In this document: piece by piece, positions 1-7,921 of the stretch
How positions within the stretch are numbered: the stretch's first letter is position 1
Layout of the letters: each line of letters starts with the position of its first letter
Assembly (NCBI GenBank): GCA_015852425.1
Contig: JAAAIG010000943.1
Span: forward strand, 1-12,786
Length of the DNA: 12,786 bases
From: Gryganskiella cystojenkinii
Taxonomy: Eukaryota; Mortierellomycota; Mortierellomycetes; Mortierellales; Mortierellaceae
Reading direction: 5' to 3'
The notes under the pieces: generated by a model
What the model was told of the DNA's origin: nothing
The model's database searches: none
The model's input: the letters and a program-made list of their open reading frames with translations, nothing else
Translations under genes and position numbers: made by a program

Positions 1-256
1 CTCTTTATTGAAGTTCCTCGGAGTCGGGATATGAACCATATACTGTAAGCAGTGCAAAGAGAAATTACTTTCTCTTTTGGGTGTGAGTCAAAAGTCCAAT
101 CCCGAGGATGTTTTGGTATACATGAGCCCATTAAATGCTGCGTGAGGGCGTGAGGGCGAGGGGTATCACTATTATCTGGCGCTGATATAAAACACCATCG
201 CCCAGTAGTGTTCGGTTTCCCATAACTCTCGCCCATTATACTCCCCAAATAACACC
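1..256 (+). promoter_or_regulatory. Upstream region and TATA-like promoter of the membrane-protein gene
   Basis: No gene is visible here. A TATAAAA box lies at 186-192, 65 bp before the ATG at 257, and the start codon has a good AACACC context. A perfect 9-bp inverted repeat with a 4-nt loop (AAAGAGAAA / TTTCTCTTT, 56-77) and a short duplicated GCGTGAGG motif near 140-158 are present, with no known role. The promoter assignment is inferred from position and the TATA match. Confidence 0.45.
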
Positions 257-1954
257 ATGCTCCTGCACTGGACCATTTTCACCGTCAACATCGTCTTGGC
301 GACCTTTCAGTTCCTTCTTATCTGCGCTGTTAGTGCCGGTCTCGCAATCTACTCCAGGTTCGGTGGCAAGTATGCCCACAGCATCCGATGGACACGCCAA
401 GGTGGATACCCTGAGATGCTCAAGTCACTGTATAACTCTCGCGGGAACGTCCCCTTCCATGTCAAGCTAGTCATGGTAGTCACGATTCTTGCAAGTCTTG
501 CAGCTACACTCCTGGACAAGGGCGCAGCGCATTTTATCAACCCAGCTCAAGTCCCAGCGAATTTCAATAGCACAATTGTTACTTCCTCACAGTTCTCACC
601 CTTCAACGTTGATCCGCAATATTTCGGTGGATGGACCGCCACCATCCGAGAAGAAGACAATATTGTCGAAGCCGTGGCACTTATGATAAACAACACCAAG
701 AACATCCCAGGAGCCAAGACTGGCCGTTCATACAGCCCTCGGCTGACTAACTATGAGATTGACTGTGACCGGCCCAATATTTATTTTCTGAATGGCCCTG
801 CACGAGGCATGCCGTACTTTCCCTTAAGCGAAGGAGGTTGCTCAAATCTTACCATTAGCCTGGCCGGAGTCAATACCATGACAAACATGACCATCATTCA
901 GCGATCAACCAGTCGGTGGAGCATTTCAGCAAAAAATGCAATCCCTCTAACCACCGGGCTCCTCCTTGTTGAACACCAATCTCATGGTGCGACATGTGCT
1001 GCCCAAGAAATCAAAGGGTACATGTCCGAGGGAAACCAAGCTGCAAGTAGTGGAGGAATGACGGCTATGCCCCGGACGATCACCACCAAGACTGTCCGCC
1101 CAAGTGGGGCTATCACAGTGCTGTCTTTGTCGACCGTACACTTCTCTACTGGAACCGCCCATGGCTTTAATTATCCGCTTCAGATATTACCGGGGGAGAA
1201 TGATTTGATTCGGAGTATGAATGAGATTATGAAGACCGTCAACCCTTACAGAGGAGTCTACGGTGCCGTCGATTTCTTCATGGAGGTTCAGGTTGTCAAC
1301 TCCTCAATTGAAACATTGATGTGCACGGTCCAAAACGTTGGTAGTGCAGCCATGTTGCAGTGCATATATGGTATCATCAACACCTTCATTTTGAAGAATC
1401 AAATATACGACGCCGCCCTCACTGGATACAATGATGGGATGGACAACGACCTCTACGACTACATGAAACGCACAGCCATGATCGTAGAATATGTTCCGTC
1501 GGCCAAGAACATTTCAAGTGTATCTGTGGCATATATCTCAACGTCACGACTCCGGAACAACACTGCGGCACTGTCGGCTTACATGGCATCTTTGGGACAG
1601 AATTTTTATCCCAACTACTACAAGGGCGAACTCCGTGTGCTGTACGACACGATGGATATGGATACAGGTCTCGAGGTTCCTGCATGGTTGGTGTATGCCA
1701 TACCAGCGGTAATGGCAGTTTGCCTTTGCTTGTGGGGACTGACTGCGTTGCTTTTGGACAGCAAGTACACCAGCTCGTTCTACACAAACATCTCATCAGA
1801 GTTGGCTTCCAAGACCGACATGGCGGGCCCGACACTCATGCAAGTCAAGATCAATCCTATAGAGCTTGAAGGATTTATAATCACAGCAAGCAAGGAGGAC
1901 TTTGAGATGGAATCGGGCGGCAGCTGCAACGGGCTTTTGTCAGATCGAGTATAG
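257..1954 (+). CDS. Hypothetical multi-pass membrane protein with large N-glycosylatable ectodomain
   Basis: I do not recognise this 565-residue family. Three hydrophobic segments are visible: residues about 6-32 (N-terminal anchor or uncleaved signal), about 69-87, and about 476-502 (AWLVYAIPAVMAVCLCLWGL). Between the second and third lies an ectodomain of roughly 385 residues carrying at least seven N-X-S/T sequons (for example N104, and NNT, NLT, NMT, NSS, NIS and NNT further on). A tail of about 60 residues follows the last segment. The likely location is the plasma membrane or secretory pathway, with the large domain outside. The frame is uninterrupted and intronless. The ATG at 257 was chosen for its AACACCATG context, the TATA-like box upstream, and because it gives the complete first hydrophobic segment. 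An AATAAA lies 84 bp after the stop. The layout would suit a surface sensor or a wall-associated protein, but no catalytic motif is visible. Confidence 0.82.
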   Translation: MLLHWTIFTVNIVLATFQFLLICAVSAGLAIYSRFGGKYAHSIRWTRQGGYPEMLKSLYNSRGNVPFHVKLVMVVTILASLAATLLDKGAAHFINPAQVPANFNSTIVTSSQFSPFNVDPQYFGGWTATIREEDNIVEAVALMINNTKNIPGAKTGRSYSPRLTNYEIDCDRPNIYFLNGPARGMPYFPLSEGGCSNLTISLAGVNTMTNMTIIQRSTSRWSISAKNAIPLTTGLLLVEHQSHGATCAAQEIKGYMSEGNQAASSGGMTAMPRTITTKTVRPSGAITVLSLSTVHFSTGTAHGFNYPLQILPGENDLIRSMNEIMKTVNPYRGVYGAVDFFMEVQVVNSSIETLMCTVQNVGSAAMLQCIYGIINTFILKNQIYDAALTGYNDGMDNDLYDYMKRTAMIVEYVPSAKNISSVSVAYISTSRLRNNTAALSAYMASLGQNFYPNYYKGELRVLYDTMDMDTGLEVPAWLVYAIPAVMAVCLCLWGLTALLLDSKYTSSFYTNISSELASKTDMAGPTLMQVKINPIELEGFIITASKEDFEMESGGSCNGLLSDRV

Positions 1955-2037
1955 GCCACGGGAACATCGCCATGTTTTTGTGAGATCCACCCCATTTACT
2001 GTATATCCCACAGGTCCTCCCCAGCAATAGAGCTATG

Positions 2038-2043
2038 AATAAA
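2038..2043 (+). terminator. Polyadenylation signal (AATAAA) of the membrane-protein gene
   Basis: A canonical AATAAA lies 84 bp after the stop codon at 1954, a suitable distance for a fungal 3' UTR. The cleavage site itself cannot be located. Confidence 0.45.
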
Positions 2044-2482
2044 AATCTTTCAGGGCAATGAGCATTCTTACGGACGGCTCGAGTAGCTCTGCCTTCTGTT
2101 ATAGGTTTAGCCATTCGCCACTGAAAGGCAAAAATCGCGTCCTTCTGAATCTAATCGAACGACATAAGTATCCAAACTCAGCAACCGGAATTTGGTGTAT
2201 TATAGCTCTTAATTGTGTGCCTGGAATCCTTCTCTCTTCCTTCATAATATTAAGCATCAGCATCAAAGATTTCAAACTGATTCGTACTGGAAAGGAGTTG
2301 AGGGTAGATGATTAGTTGCGAACGAAGATGTTGTTGAGCAGGAGTTGAAGTAGATGTGTTGTGGAGCAGGAGTAGAGAATAGATGTATTGTGAGCGAAGA
2401 TAAACGTAGCAGCAAACGTTTTTTGAGCAAGTAGCCCCTGAAGGCGGTGATGTGACCCCTCGCGACCTGAGGGTATACTACA
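2044..2482. other. Intergenic stretch, no convincing gene
   Basis: An ATG-initiated frame of 85 codons (2058-2315) and an antisense frame (2272-2508) exist, but neither has coding-like composition or recognisable motifs. The stretch separates the 3' end of the membrane-protein gene from the 3' end of the broken minus-strand gene, so the two converge here. A short degenerate tandem repeat sits at 2327-2410. Confidence 0.5.
2327..2410 (+). repeat. Degenerate tandem repeat, about three units of 26-29 bp
   Basis: GATG-initiated units start at 2327, 2353 and 2382. The first two share the core GAGCAGGAGT followed by a purine-rich end; the third is more diverged (GATGTATTGTGAGCGAAGAT). The units are irregular in length. 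This is probably a decayed minisatellite in non-coding DNA. Confidence 0.45.
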
Positions 2483-2595
2483 TTACGGGTGTATGTGCCT
2501 TGTTGCAATGGCGGTGCCGTCGGCTACATACGCCTTTAGGTTGTCGGGTATGGTGCAACAAGAAAGGGCGACATATCTGACCATGTGAAAATGCA

Positions 2596-2895
2596 CTATG
2601 AGAAGGGAAGACACCCACACGGTTGAGAGTCTGGCCTAATTCCATAATCTGTGTCGATACCCTGCCGCTCCCTCTCTGCCTTCTCCAAGACCCCCAGACG
2701 ATCGCGGATATATTTGTTTTGCGCCAGGCATACGTCGACCGGTCTCTTATTTTCTTCCACTGTTTTCTCCATTGCCTGCAAGACAATATCCTCCTTCCAA
2801 TGTCCTTCTTTGATGGCCGCCTTCTTGTGCAGGTCGTCCAATCTATTAGTCAACTGTTTGTCCAGCTGGAGCATTTTTTTCGCAGTTATGACATC
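2596..2895 (-). pseudogene. 3' fragment of the broken gene: charged coiled-coil-like helix
   Basis: The frame is open from 2895 to the stop at 2596-2598. It reads as a long charged helix rich in K, E, D, L and Q (for example LTNRLDDLHKKAAIKEG), typical of a coiled coil. Upstream, the frame open over 3184-2846 carries a basic, Ser/Pro/Lys-rich stretch and then a leucine-rich part. The two frames join cleanly if 2895-2979 is an intron (donor GTGTGT, acceptor TTTAAG, phase preserved). Otherwise a one-base shift in the A7 run at 2874-2880 is needed. Family unknown. Further coding-like sequence in another frame continues to the stop at 2483. Confidence 0.38.
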
Positions 2896-3983
2896 TTAAA
2901 TGAGTTCGGATGGCGAGCTTCATTCTGTGCAAGAGAGGCACACTGGTCAGATCCAAGGCCTGCAGCGCACTCAACACACTTGCAGGTAAATTGCAGCTGT
3001 GGGATTTATGTCCTATTTCTGGAAACAGCCCACAAACAACCGGTGTGGTTGCAAATGCGACCTGCTTTCTGCCTAGCGCAGGTTTCCGTGGAGACCCAGG
3101 CTTGATCTTCTTGAGGCTGATGGTTGACTGTGGAGAGATGTTGTTGGTGGAGGTACCGCTTTTGCTGGCTGGTGTGGCACGACTTTAGGGCCGTTGTGCA
3201 GACGGATGCTCTCGAGCTCGACTTGAACCATATTGTCGTGACCATCGTCGTCCTTCACCCGGTGTCTCATTCTCTTGTGTTGATCGGAATTGCTAGTGAT
3301 GGAAGTTGTGCATGGATGAGACACCGCCTGCCTGTATTATATTGCCACTCGTCGACTGACCTTTTAGCCCTTAACCATTGGAGAATGGCGCATGGAAGAA
3401 ATGATGGTTGACAAAGAATGCAATGCGAAGAGTGCCTGTGTATTTGAGCGGAATAAGAAAGGAATAAAAGAGCGCCTTGTGAGTACTTGCTTTTATCGTC
3501 GCCGATGCTGCACTACTATCCATGCATCCATCAGCTGTTGATTTCAGGCTGGCGCCTATACTGCTACGATGTCATCCTCCTTGACCAGAGCAAATGTTGT
3601 GTCTGAAGTCGAGATTTTGTGGTGCTCATTGCCAAGACGTTTCGGTTTGCAGTTGAATGATGCGCTGTCTCCTTTTTCGAGATATTTGGTACCTTTTCTT
3701 CGTGTAAAGCGTCGTTTCTCGTTGTCTCCTGTTGTCTCGCTGTTCACCATGCACTTCGCCATAAAGCTCATATGGTCTGCATGTGGTTGATTGGCAGCCG
3801 TATAAAGTCGTATATATGATGTCCCTTTTCATTCTCCAAAAAGTCATCGTCGTCGTTGTCTTTTCTCTTTGCCTCCTGTCGTTCGGTACTGCATGTGGCT
3901 CTTCACTAAAAAGGCTCTGCAATAACGTTCATTTGATCGTCCAGATGGCATCTTTGGAGGTCGTGACGAAGATGAGGGCAACC

Positions 3984-4095
3984 CTGTTGAAAGGAGGTTA
4001 TCGAGGGGCAAGGAAGGATTAAATGGTGACAGAACACAATTAACAGTGCCGTTACCAACAGCAGATCCATCTTGGTGGGTGCAAAAGATACTTAC
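3984..4095 (-). other. Probable spliceosomal intron in the broken minus-strand gene
   Basis: On the minus strand a canonical donor GTAAGT at 4095 is followed 112 nt later by an acceptor with a branch-like GATAAC, a short pyrimidine tract and CAACAG ending at 3984. The piece before it reads NGHEFFANEAKRRG into the donor. A good intron inside this region is strong evidence that a real gene is or was present here. Confidence 0.55.
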
Positions 4096-4282
4096 CGCGC
4101 CTCTTTGCTTCATTTGCAAAGAACTCATGGCCGTTTTTTTAGATACTGACAGTTTGTCGTAGTTCCAGTCGTTCTGCCGCTTCCTGCTTCTTTGGCTGAC
4201 TCTCTCGCAAGGAATACTTGGATATCTTTGGCGAGGGTGGACAATGTTCCAAGCCGAGCGCGCACAATCCTCAAAAATGCCA

Positions 4283-4681
4283 TCAAGGAAAGCATTCAGA
4301 TCGATATTGTTTTGTGGACTCGGCGAAGTCCTGCAGGTGTGCCATGTGCCACTCGGAGGCGTTGGTCCCCCAGAAGTATGAGTCGACGCCCTTGATTTTT
4401 TTCAGTTTCAAGTAAAGTTCACCATCAACCTCGTGTTCAAGCTCGGGAAATGGCAGCCATGCTGGGTCGATACTGGAGTGCAGGTGAAGAGGATGTGAAG
4501 GAATCCGTCTGATGATGTGTTCGAAGGGATCTGAATGTGATAATTCAAGTGCTGATGCGTTTGTCGGAATTCGAGCGTGGAGATTAGCTTGGCCGTGGGG
4601 ATGTGAAGGGGGGAGGATGCTGTTGAAAAAGAGAATTGCGAAAACTTGAACAAGGCACATGGTCTTCCGCCGCGAAAACAT
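4283..4681 (-). CDS. 5' fragment of the broken gene: signal peptide plus unknown domain
   Basis: This is the longest clean piece of the broken gene, 132 residues from the ATG at 4681 to a stop at 4283-4285. An alternative ATG at 4660 gives a shorter leader. The N-terminus (MCLVQVFAILFFNSIL preceded by RRK) is a good secretory signal or membrane anchor. The rest contains two N-X-S/T sequons (NAS) and an aromatic patch, VDSYFWGTNASEWHMAHL, that looks like a folded domain, although I cannot name a family. The stop looks premature: coding-like sequence resumes in the other frames just downstream, and the switch can be placed at the AAAA run near 4312. The ATG is 263 bp from the divergent F-box start, so the two genes may share a promoter region. 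Confidence 0.45.
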   Translation of the reverse strand: MFSRRKTMCLVQVFAILFFNSILPPSHPHGQANLHARIPTNASALELSHSDPFEHIIRRIPSHPLHLHSSIDPAWLPFPELEHEVDGELYLKLKKIKGVDSYFWGTNASEWHMAHLQDFAESTKQYRSECFP

Positions 4682-4944
4682 CACATTTGATTCCACGACT
4701 GCTTTCTTGGTGAGGGTTGTTGAAGAATGGTGGCAATGGTCAATCGGTTGGAGGGGCGTGGGAGCGACCACAAGAAGATGGAATCTCGACAACTGGGGAT
4801 GCACACAAATAAATACAACGCTGCTGTCTCTGTCCCTGTTTTCCCTGCATGCTGTGTGCCGTTGCTGTTGACAATAACAGTTTGTTTGCCTTTTTTCTTT
4901 TGCTTCCATTACCTCCCCTTGCTGTCATTTCCATCACCGCGACC
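4682..4944. promoter_or_regulatory. Divergent intergenic region between the broken gene and the F-box gene
   Basis: The 263 bp between the two start codons contain a TATA-like AAATAAATAC at 4807-4816, about 130 bp before the F-box ATG, and a strongly pyrimidine-rich leader at about 4880-4940, a common fungal 5' UTR feature. No binding site can be named with confidence. Confidence 0.4.
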
Positions 4945-6792
4945 ATGCCCGCAGCCAAGGATGATGGCATGTCGTCGACCTACCACCCTCAGTCTACATC
5001 AGCCATGTCGACAGCATCATCATCTCCTCTGGAGGCCACATTCCCCTCCATCCTCAACCCGTCTCCCATCACCATCACGGAAATCTTGCTTCACATTGGC
5101 TCATTCCTCAACACTCGTTCCCTCAGAAACGCTCTCTGCGTCTCGAGGGGGTGGCATACGACTTTATATCCTCTTCTCTGGCAACAAATCTATCTATGGC
5201 AGGATCCTGACGAGTTCAATCCCGATCCCGACATTGGCCCTTCTTTCTCAAACCTTCGACAACACGCTTCTCTGGTCAAGAGTCTCGAGGTCTATTCCCA
5301 CAAGTTCGCTGCATCCTGCGGTCCAGACCCGAATGACGGCGACAATCCCCTTTTCTTCCCAAACCTCGCTGTTCTCGATATCGACACGCACTATTACAAG
5401 GCTATCAAGAACCACGCTATCTTCTCGTTTCTGGAACGACACCACTCTACGATCAAGGACCTCACTATTTCCATTATTGACCAGATGACTGAGCTGTTGC
5501 AAGTCCTGTCCCATGGATTCCCGCTTTTGACTCATCTTTCTATCAAGAAGTGGCGTCTTTGGGAGCAACCCAGTGTCTTCATGGATCTGTACGATACCCT
5601 CTGGCCTGGTCTCCTGTCCCTCTCCCTCGATTGTCTGGTGTTCAGTTATCCGGGACTGAGGTACACCCAGAACATTGACAAGATCATCCGTCAGTTGGAG
5701 CAAGCGCCAGCGACAACACTTCAGGACCTGAATATGTACATGCCCGTCTGTTTCAATCCTGATCAGATCCGACTTCAACTTTTGATGATCCTCAAGAGCC
5801 TCAACCTCACTCGCTTGAAGTGGATCACTTGGTGTACCATCTACAACACCTACTCCGAAGTGGAAGAAGAGGAAGTTGTTGAAGAGGGGCCCATGGCTCA
5901 GTTAGCCCGTGTGATACAGTCGGGCCAATTCCATCAAGGACGAAAACAACAACAACAACAGCAGCAGCAGCGACGACCACTGGAATCCCTGTGTCTGGGA
6001 GAGACCAGTTTCAGGATCAAGGATCTCGATATCGTGCTCGGCGCTCTCAAGTGTGGGCTCAAGGAACTTTCCCTGTACAAGACTAATTTTGACAAGGATT
6101 CATGGAACGTCATCAAAGATCGATACCCTATATACTTGTCCACGATCACGGTCCTGGATCTCGATGGCTGTTCACTCCTGAAAGGGCCCCAAGTTCACGA
6201 CATTCTCTGTTCAATCACCAGTCTCGAGGTCTTTAGAGCGGATTACCTCCGAGGGTCGAATCTTGAACGCGACCGACGGTCCTGGGTCTGTCTGGGCCTG
6301 AAGGAGCTTTCGCTGGGTTTTGTACGACGGACACGCCGAGGACAATGCCTTTTTCTAGATCAACTCTCTCGACTGTCGCTACTAGAGGTCCTGAACCTGC
6401 ACAAGTCTTCGCCCGAGTCCGAGATTGACGACGAAGAGGAGGTATTGGAGGTTGTAGGCGCCACCGGCGATAAGGAGTCAGATCGACGAAACGTTGTCGT
6501 GGATGTTGATTCCAAATGTCAGAGGACCTTGCTGTTAACCCTGATGGAGGGTCTGGACTGTTTGAGACCCCTCCGAGGATTGAGACACCTGAAAGGTCCA
6601 AATAACCATCGATGGAACGACGGTGAACAGAATTGCAGGCACTGTGTCTGGACCGAGGTCGAGGCTCGATGGGCGGTGGAGAACTGGAAGGGTCTTGAGA
6701 AACTGTCCAATATCCGACTGACACGAAGGGTCTGGAATGTTTTGGAAGAACACGTATCACTCTCGTTCCGTGATGTGATAGAATGGATATAG
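4945..6792 (+). CDS. F-box protein with leucine-rich-repeat-like C-terminal region and polyQ tract
   Basis: This intact, intronless frame encodes 615 residues from the ATG at 4945. An F-box spans about residues 41-85: PITITEILLHIGSFL, then the RNALCVSRGWHTTLYPLLW segment, which has the usual proline start, Leu/Ile pattern and C-V-S-R-x-W core. F-box proteins bind Skp1 in SCF ubiquitin ligases, and the C-terminal region selects the substrate. Here that region is leucine-rich with repeated LxxLxLxx(C/N)xL-like strands, as in fungal F-box/LRR proteins. Eight consecutive glutamines (residues 335-342, CAA then CAG codons) and acidic runs (EEEE before the polyQ tract; DDEEE later) mark disordered inserts. 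The frame is open back to an ATG at 4849, but this adds a hydrophobic 32-residue leader translated from a pyrimidine-rich leader, so 4945 (CGACCATG) is preferred. The substrate is unknown. Confidence 0.92.
   Translation: MPAAKDDGMSSTYHPQSTSAMSTASSSPLEATFPSILNPSPITITEILLHIGSFLNTRSLRNALCVSRGWHTTLYPLLWQQIYLWQDPDEFNPDPDIGPSFSNLRQHASLVKSLEVYSHKFAASCGPDPNDGDNPLFFPNLAVLDIDTHYYKAIKNHAIFSFLERHHSTIKDLTISIIDQMTELLQVLSHGFPLLTHLSIKKWRLWEQPSVFMDLYDTLWPGLLSLSLDCLVFSYPGLRYTQNIDKIIRQLEQAPATTLQDLNMYMPVCFNPDQIRLQLLMILKSLNLTRLKWITWCTIYNTYSEVEEEEVVEEGPMAQLARVIQSGQFHQGRKQQQQQQQQRRPLESLCLGETSFRIKDLDIVLGALKCGLKELSLYKTNFDKDSWNVIKDRYPIYLSTITVLDLDGCSLLKGPQVHDILCSITSLEVFRADYLRGSNLERDRRSWVCLGLKELSLGFVRRTRRGQCLFLDQLSRLSLLEVLNLHKSSPESEIDDEEEVLEVVGATGDKESDRRNVVVDVDSKCQRTLLLTLMEGLDCLRPLRGLRHLKGPNNHRWNDGEQNCRHCVWTEVEARWAVENWKGLEKLSNIRLTRRVWNVLEEHVSLSFRDVIEWI
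5947..5970 (+). repeat. Polyglutamine-coding CAA/CAG microsatellite
   Basis: Four CAA codons are followed by four CAG codons inside the F-box gene, giving Q8 flanked by basic residues (RK before, RR after). Such tracts are length-variable between strains; this one probably lies in a flexible linker. Confidence 0.85.
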
Positions 6793-7284
6793 CAAAATAG
6801 GGCACTAAACATTAATCCTTCTTTGCCATCACGAATGTATTGCGGGTCAAATTGATGCACCTCGAGCAGAGCATTCTATTACATTTACAAACACTTGGTT
6901 TTAAGATGCGACATAGGTTGTTAATTTCCAGTTTTCAATTGTATACGTGCTGTGTTGTGCTCAAAAAAAAGGAGAGGGGGGCCAGACTGAACGCCAAACT
7001 CTCTTCGTGTATAGGCTTTGTTTTAATAGGAGTATATCCACCCACTCCTGGCTGTGATTCAAGGTCTAAGGGTTTGCTACATGGAATACTAGTGAAAGCA
7101 GATTTCCTTTCTATGCTAATACTGTAAGTCCTTGAAAAGTGATTTGATGAAAGAGTTCAGGTCATCGAGGTCCATGAGGATGAAAAGTGATCACTTTTAA
7201 AATGCAATTGCATCAAGGCCGTTTTCGGCAGTCGTTGACTGCATCCTCTCCTTCTGTTTTATTACCTCTCCTTTTTTCTCGAAC
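6793..7284. other. Intergenic region with two perfect palindromes
   Basis: No coding-like frame is visible; a 95-codon frame at 6840-7127 lacks protein-like composition. The stretch would hold the 3' UTR of the F-box gene, although no strong AATAAA is seen. Near its right end are a 16-bp and a 12-bp perfect palindrome, listed separately. Confidence 0.5.
7183..7213. repeat. Adjacent perfect palindromes (16 bp and 12 bp)
   Basis: AAAAGTGATCACTTTT (7183-7198) and ATGCAATTGCAT (7202-7213) are both perfect palindromes, three bases apart. A second copy of GAAAAGTGA occurs at about 7134-7142. They could be dimeric transcription-factor sites, a cruciform or hairpin element, or the end of a small mobile element. 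Confidence 0.6.
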
Positions 7285-7879
7285 TTGCTTGTAACGATCG
7301 GAAGCCGAAAGACAATTTATGATGTGGAGTCCAGATACATGGAAGTCTTTATCAAGGCCACGGATGAGAGAAAGAACCAAGAAAAGAACCTGCTTTTGGA
7401 GACCAAGGAGCCAGGACAATTTGCAGATGCAGTGGGTACCTATAATAATCAGCAATTGCTTCTGGTTGAGGCCGCACAGCTGCACAACCCTGAGATGAAA
7501 AAGCGACGCCAGGACGAGTTTGAGCTGGTACGAGCCATGCGGGATTGTTGGATAAGTCAAGTTCGCTTCATCAGCAACATCAATGTCCCACACCGTGGTT
7601 TAGCTATGTACGATTGTGCGTCTTTCAAGGATGAAGTAAAGCTGCTTCCGTCTTCAGCAATTTGACTTCTTCATCATCCCTCTTCGAAAACATGATTTCG
7701 GCGTCAAGATGAGGTCCGCTGTGGTCAGTTGCCTCCAACTTGCTGCTCGAGATCTCGAGGAGCTTGCACGTCGGAACAAGATTCAGGGTACCAGCACACT
7801 TGATTACAATACACGTTCCTCACTTGCTGATGCAGTTCGTATGATTGAAAAAAACAACTTCCTCTCCATCACACATTAA
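7285..7879 (+). pseudogene. Broken coding remnant A (unknown family, one frameshift)
   Basis: Two coding-like frames abut. The first runs from before 7285 to a TGA at 7663-7665 and reads as a charged helical protein (for example SRYMEVFIKATDERKNQEKN, then FADAVGTYNNQQLLLVEAAQ). The second, one base out of register, continues without a gap to a TAA at 7877-7879 (FDFFIIPLRKHDFGVKM, then LQLAARDLEELARRNKIQG). The switch lies near 7650-7660, where removing one base would make the frames continuous and where no intron of credible size fits. An AATAAA follows 9 bp after the stop. No ATG in the first frame gives a convincing start; the frame is open upstream through pyrimidine-rich sequence, so a 5' exon may be missing. 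The family is not recognised. The orientation matches the receptor gene downstream. Confidence 0.5.
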
Positions 7880-7887
7880 AAAGCAAA

Positions 7888-7893
7888 AATAAA
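7888..7893 (+). terminator. AATAAA signal after remnant A
   Basis: AATAAA in an A-rich stretch begins 9 bp after the TAA at 7877-7879. The placement fits a 3' end, although a signal so close to the stop is unusual. Confidence 0.3.
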
Positions 7894-7921
7894 AAACTTC
7901 CCTTGGTCTGCAGAGGCTAAA

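Larger units (their letters stand above)
2483..4681 (-). pseudogene. Broken minus-strand gene with signal-peptide-like start (probable pseudogene)
   Basis: The minus strand holds a relay of coding-like stretches, each in a different frame from the one before: 4681-4283, 4295-4125, a short piece ending at 4096, then 3983-3906, about 3905-3768, 3828-3556, about 3479-3267, 3336-3073, 3184-2846, 2895-2596, and one ending at the stop at 2483. The 3184-2846 stretch alone is over 100 codons without a stop. Several switches fall at homopolymers: A4 near 4312, A7 at 4134-4140 and T5 near 3910. One GT-AG intron is convincing (3984-4095). A second (2895-2979, 85 nt) would join two frames without any frameshift. 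The product family is not recognised; the N-terminus suggests a secreted or membrane protein and the C-terminal part has a charged, coiled-coil-like helix. It may be a decayed gene, a gene with more introns than I can place, or a gene hit by sequence errors. Confidence 0.42.

Noticed and set aside
1..120. tRNA-like B-box (GGTTCATATCCC on the minus strand)
   Set aside because: No matching A-box, D-arm, anticodon arm or acceptor stem could be assembled around it.
2058..2315. 85-codon plus-strand frame with one hydrophobic segment, just after the membrane-protein gene
   Set aside because: Weak start context, location at the 3' end of the previous transcript, and no protein-like composition apart from the hydrophobic stretch.
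4727..5488. 253-codon plus-strand frame overlapping the 5' part of the F-box gene
   Set aside because: Ser/Thr/Pro/Arg-rich out-of-frame translation of the F-box coding sequence; the F-box frame carries the recognisable domain.
6233..6860. Several minus-strand frames antisense to the F-box gene
   Set aside because: Shadows of a strong coding frame; Pro/Arg/Ser-rich composition typical of antisense translation.
6840..7127. 95-codon plus-strand frame after the F-box gene
   Set aside because: No protein-like composition and it runs through low-complexity A- and G-rich sequence.
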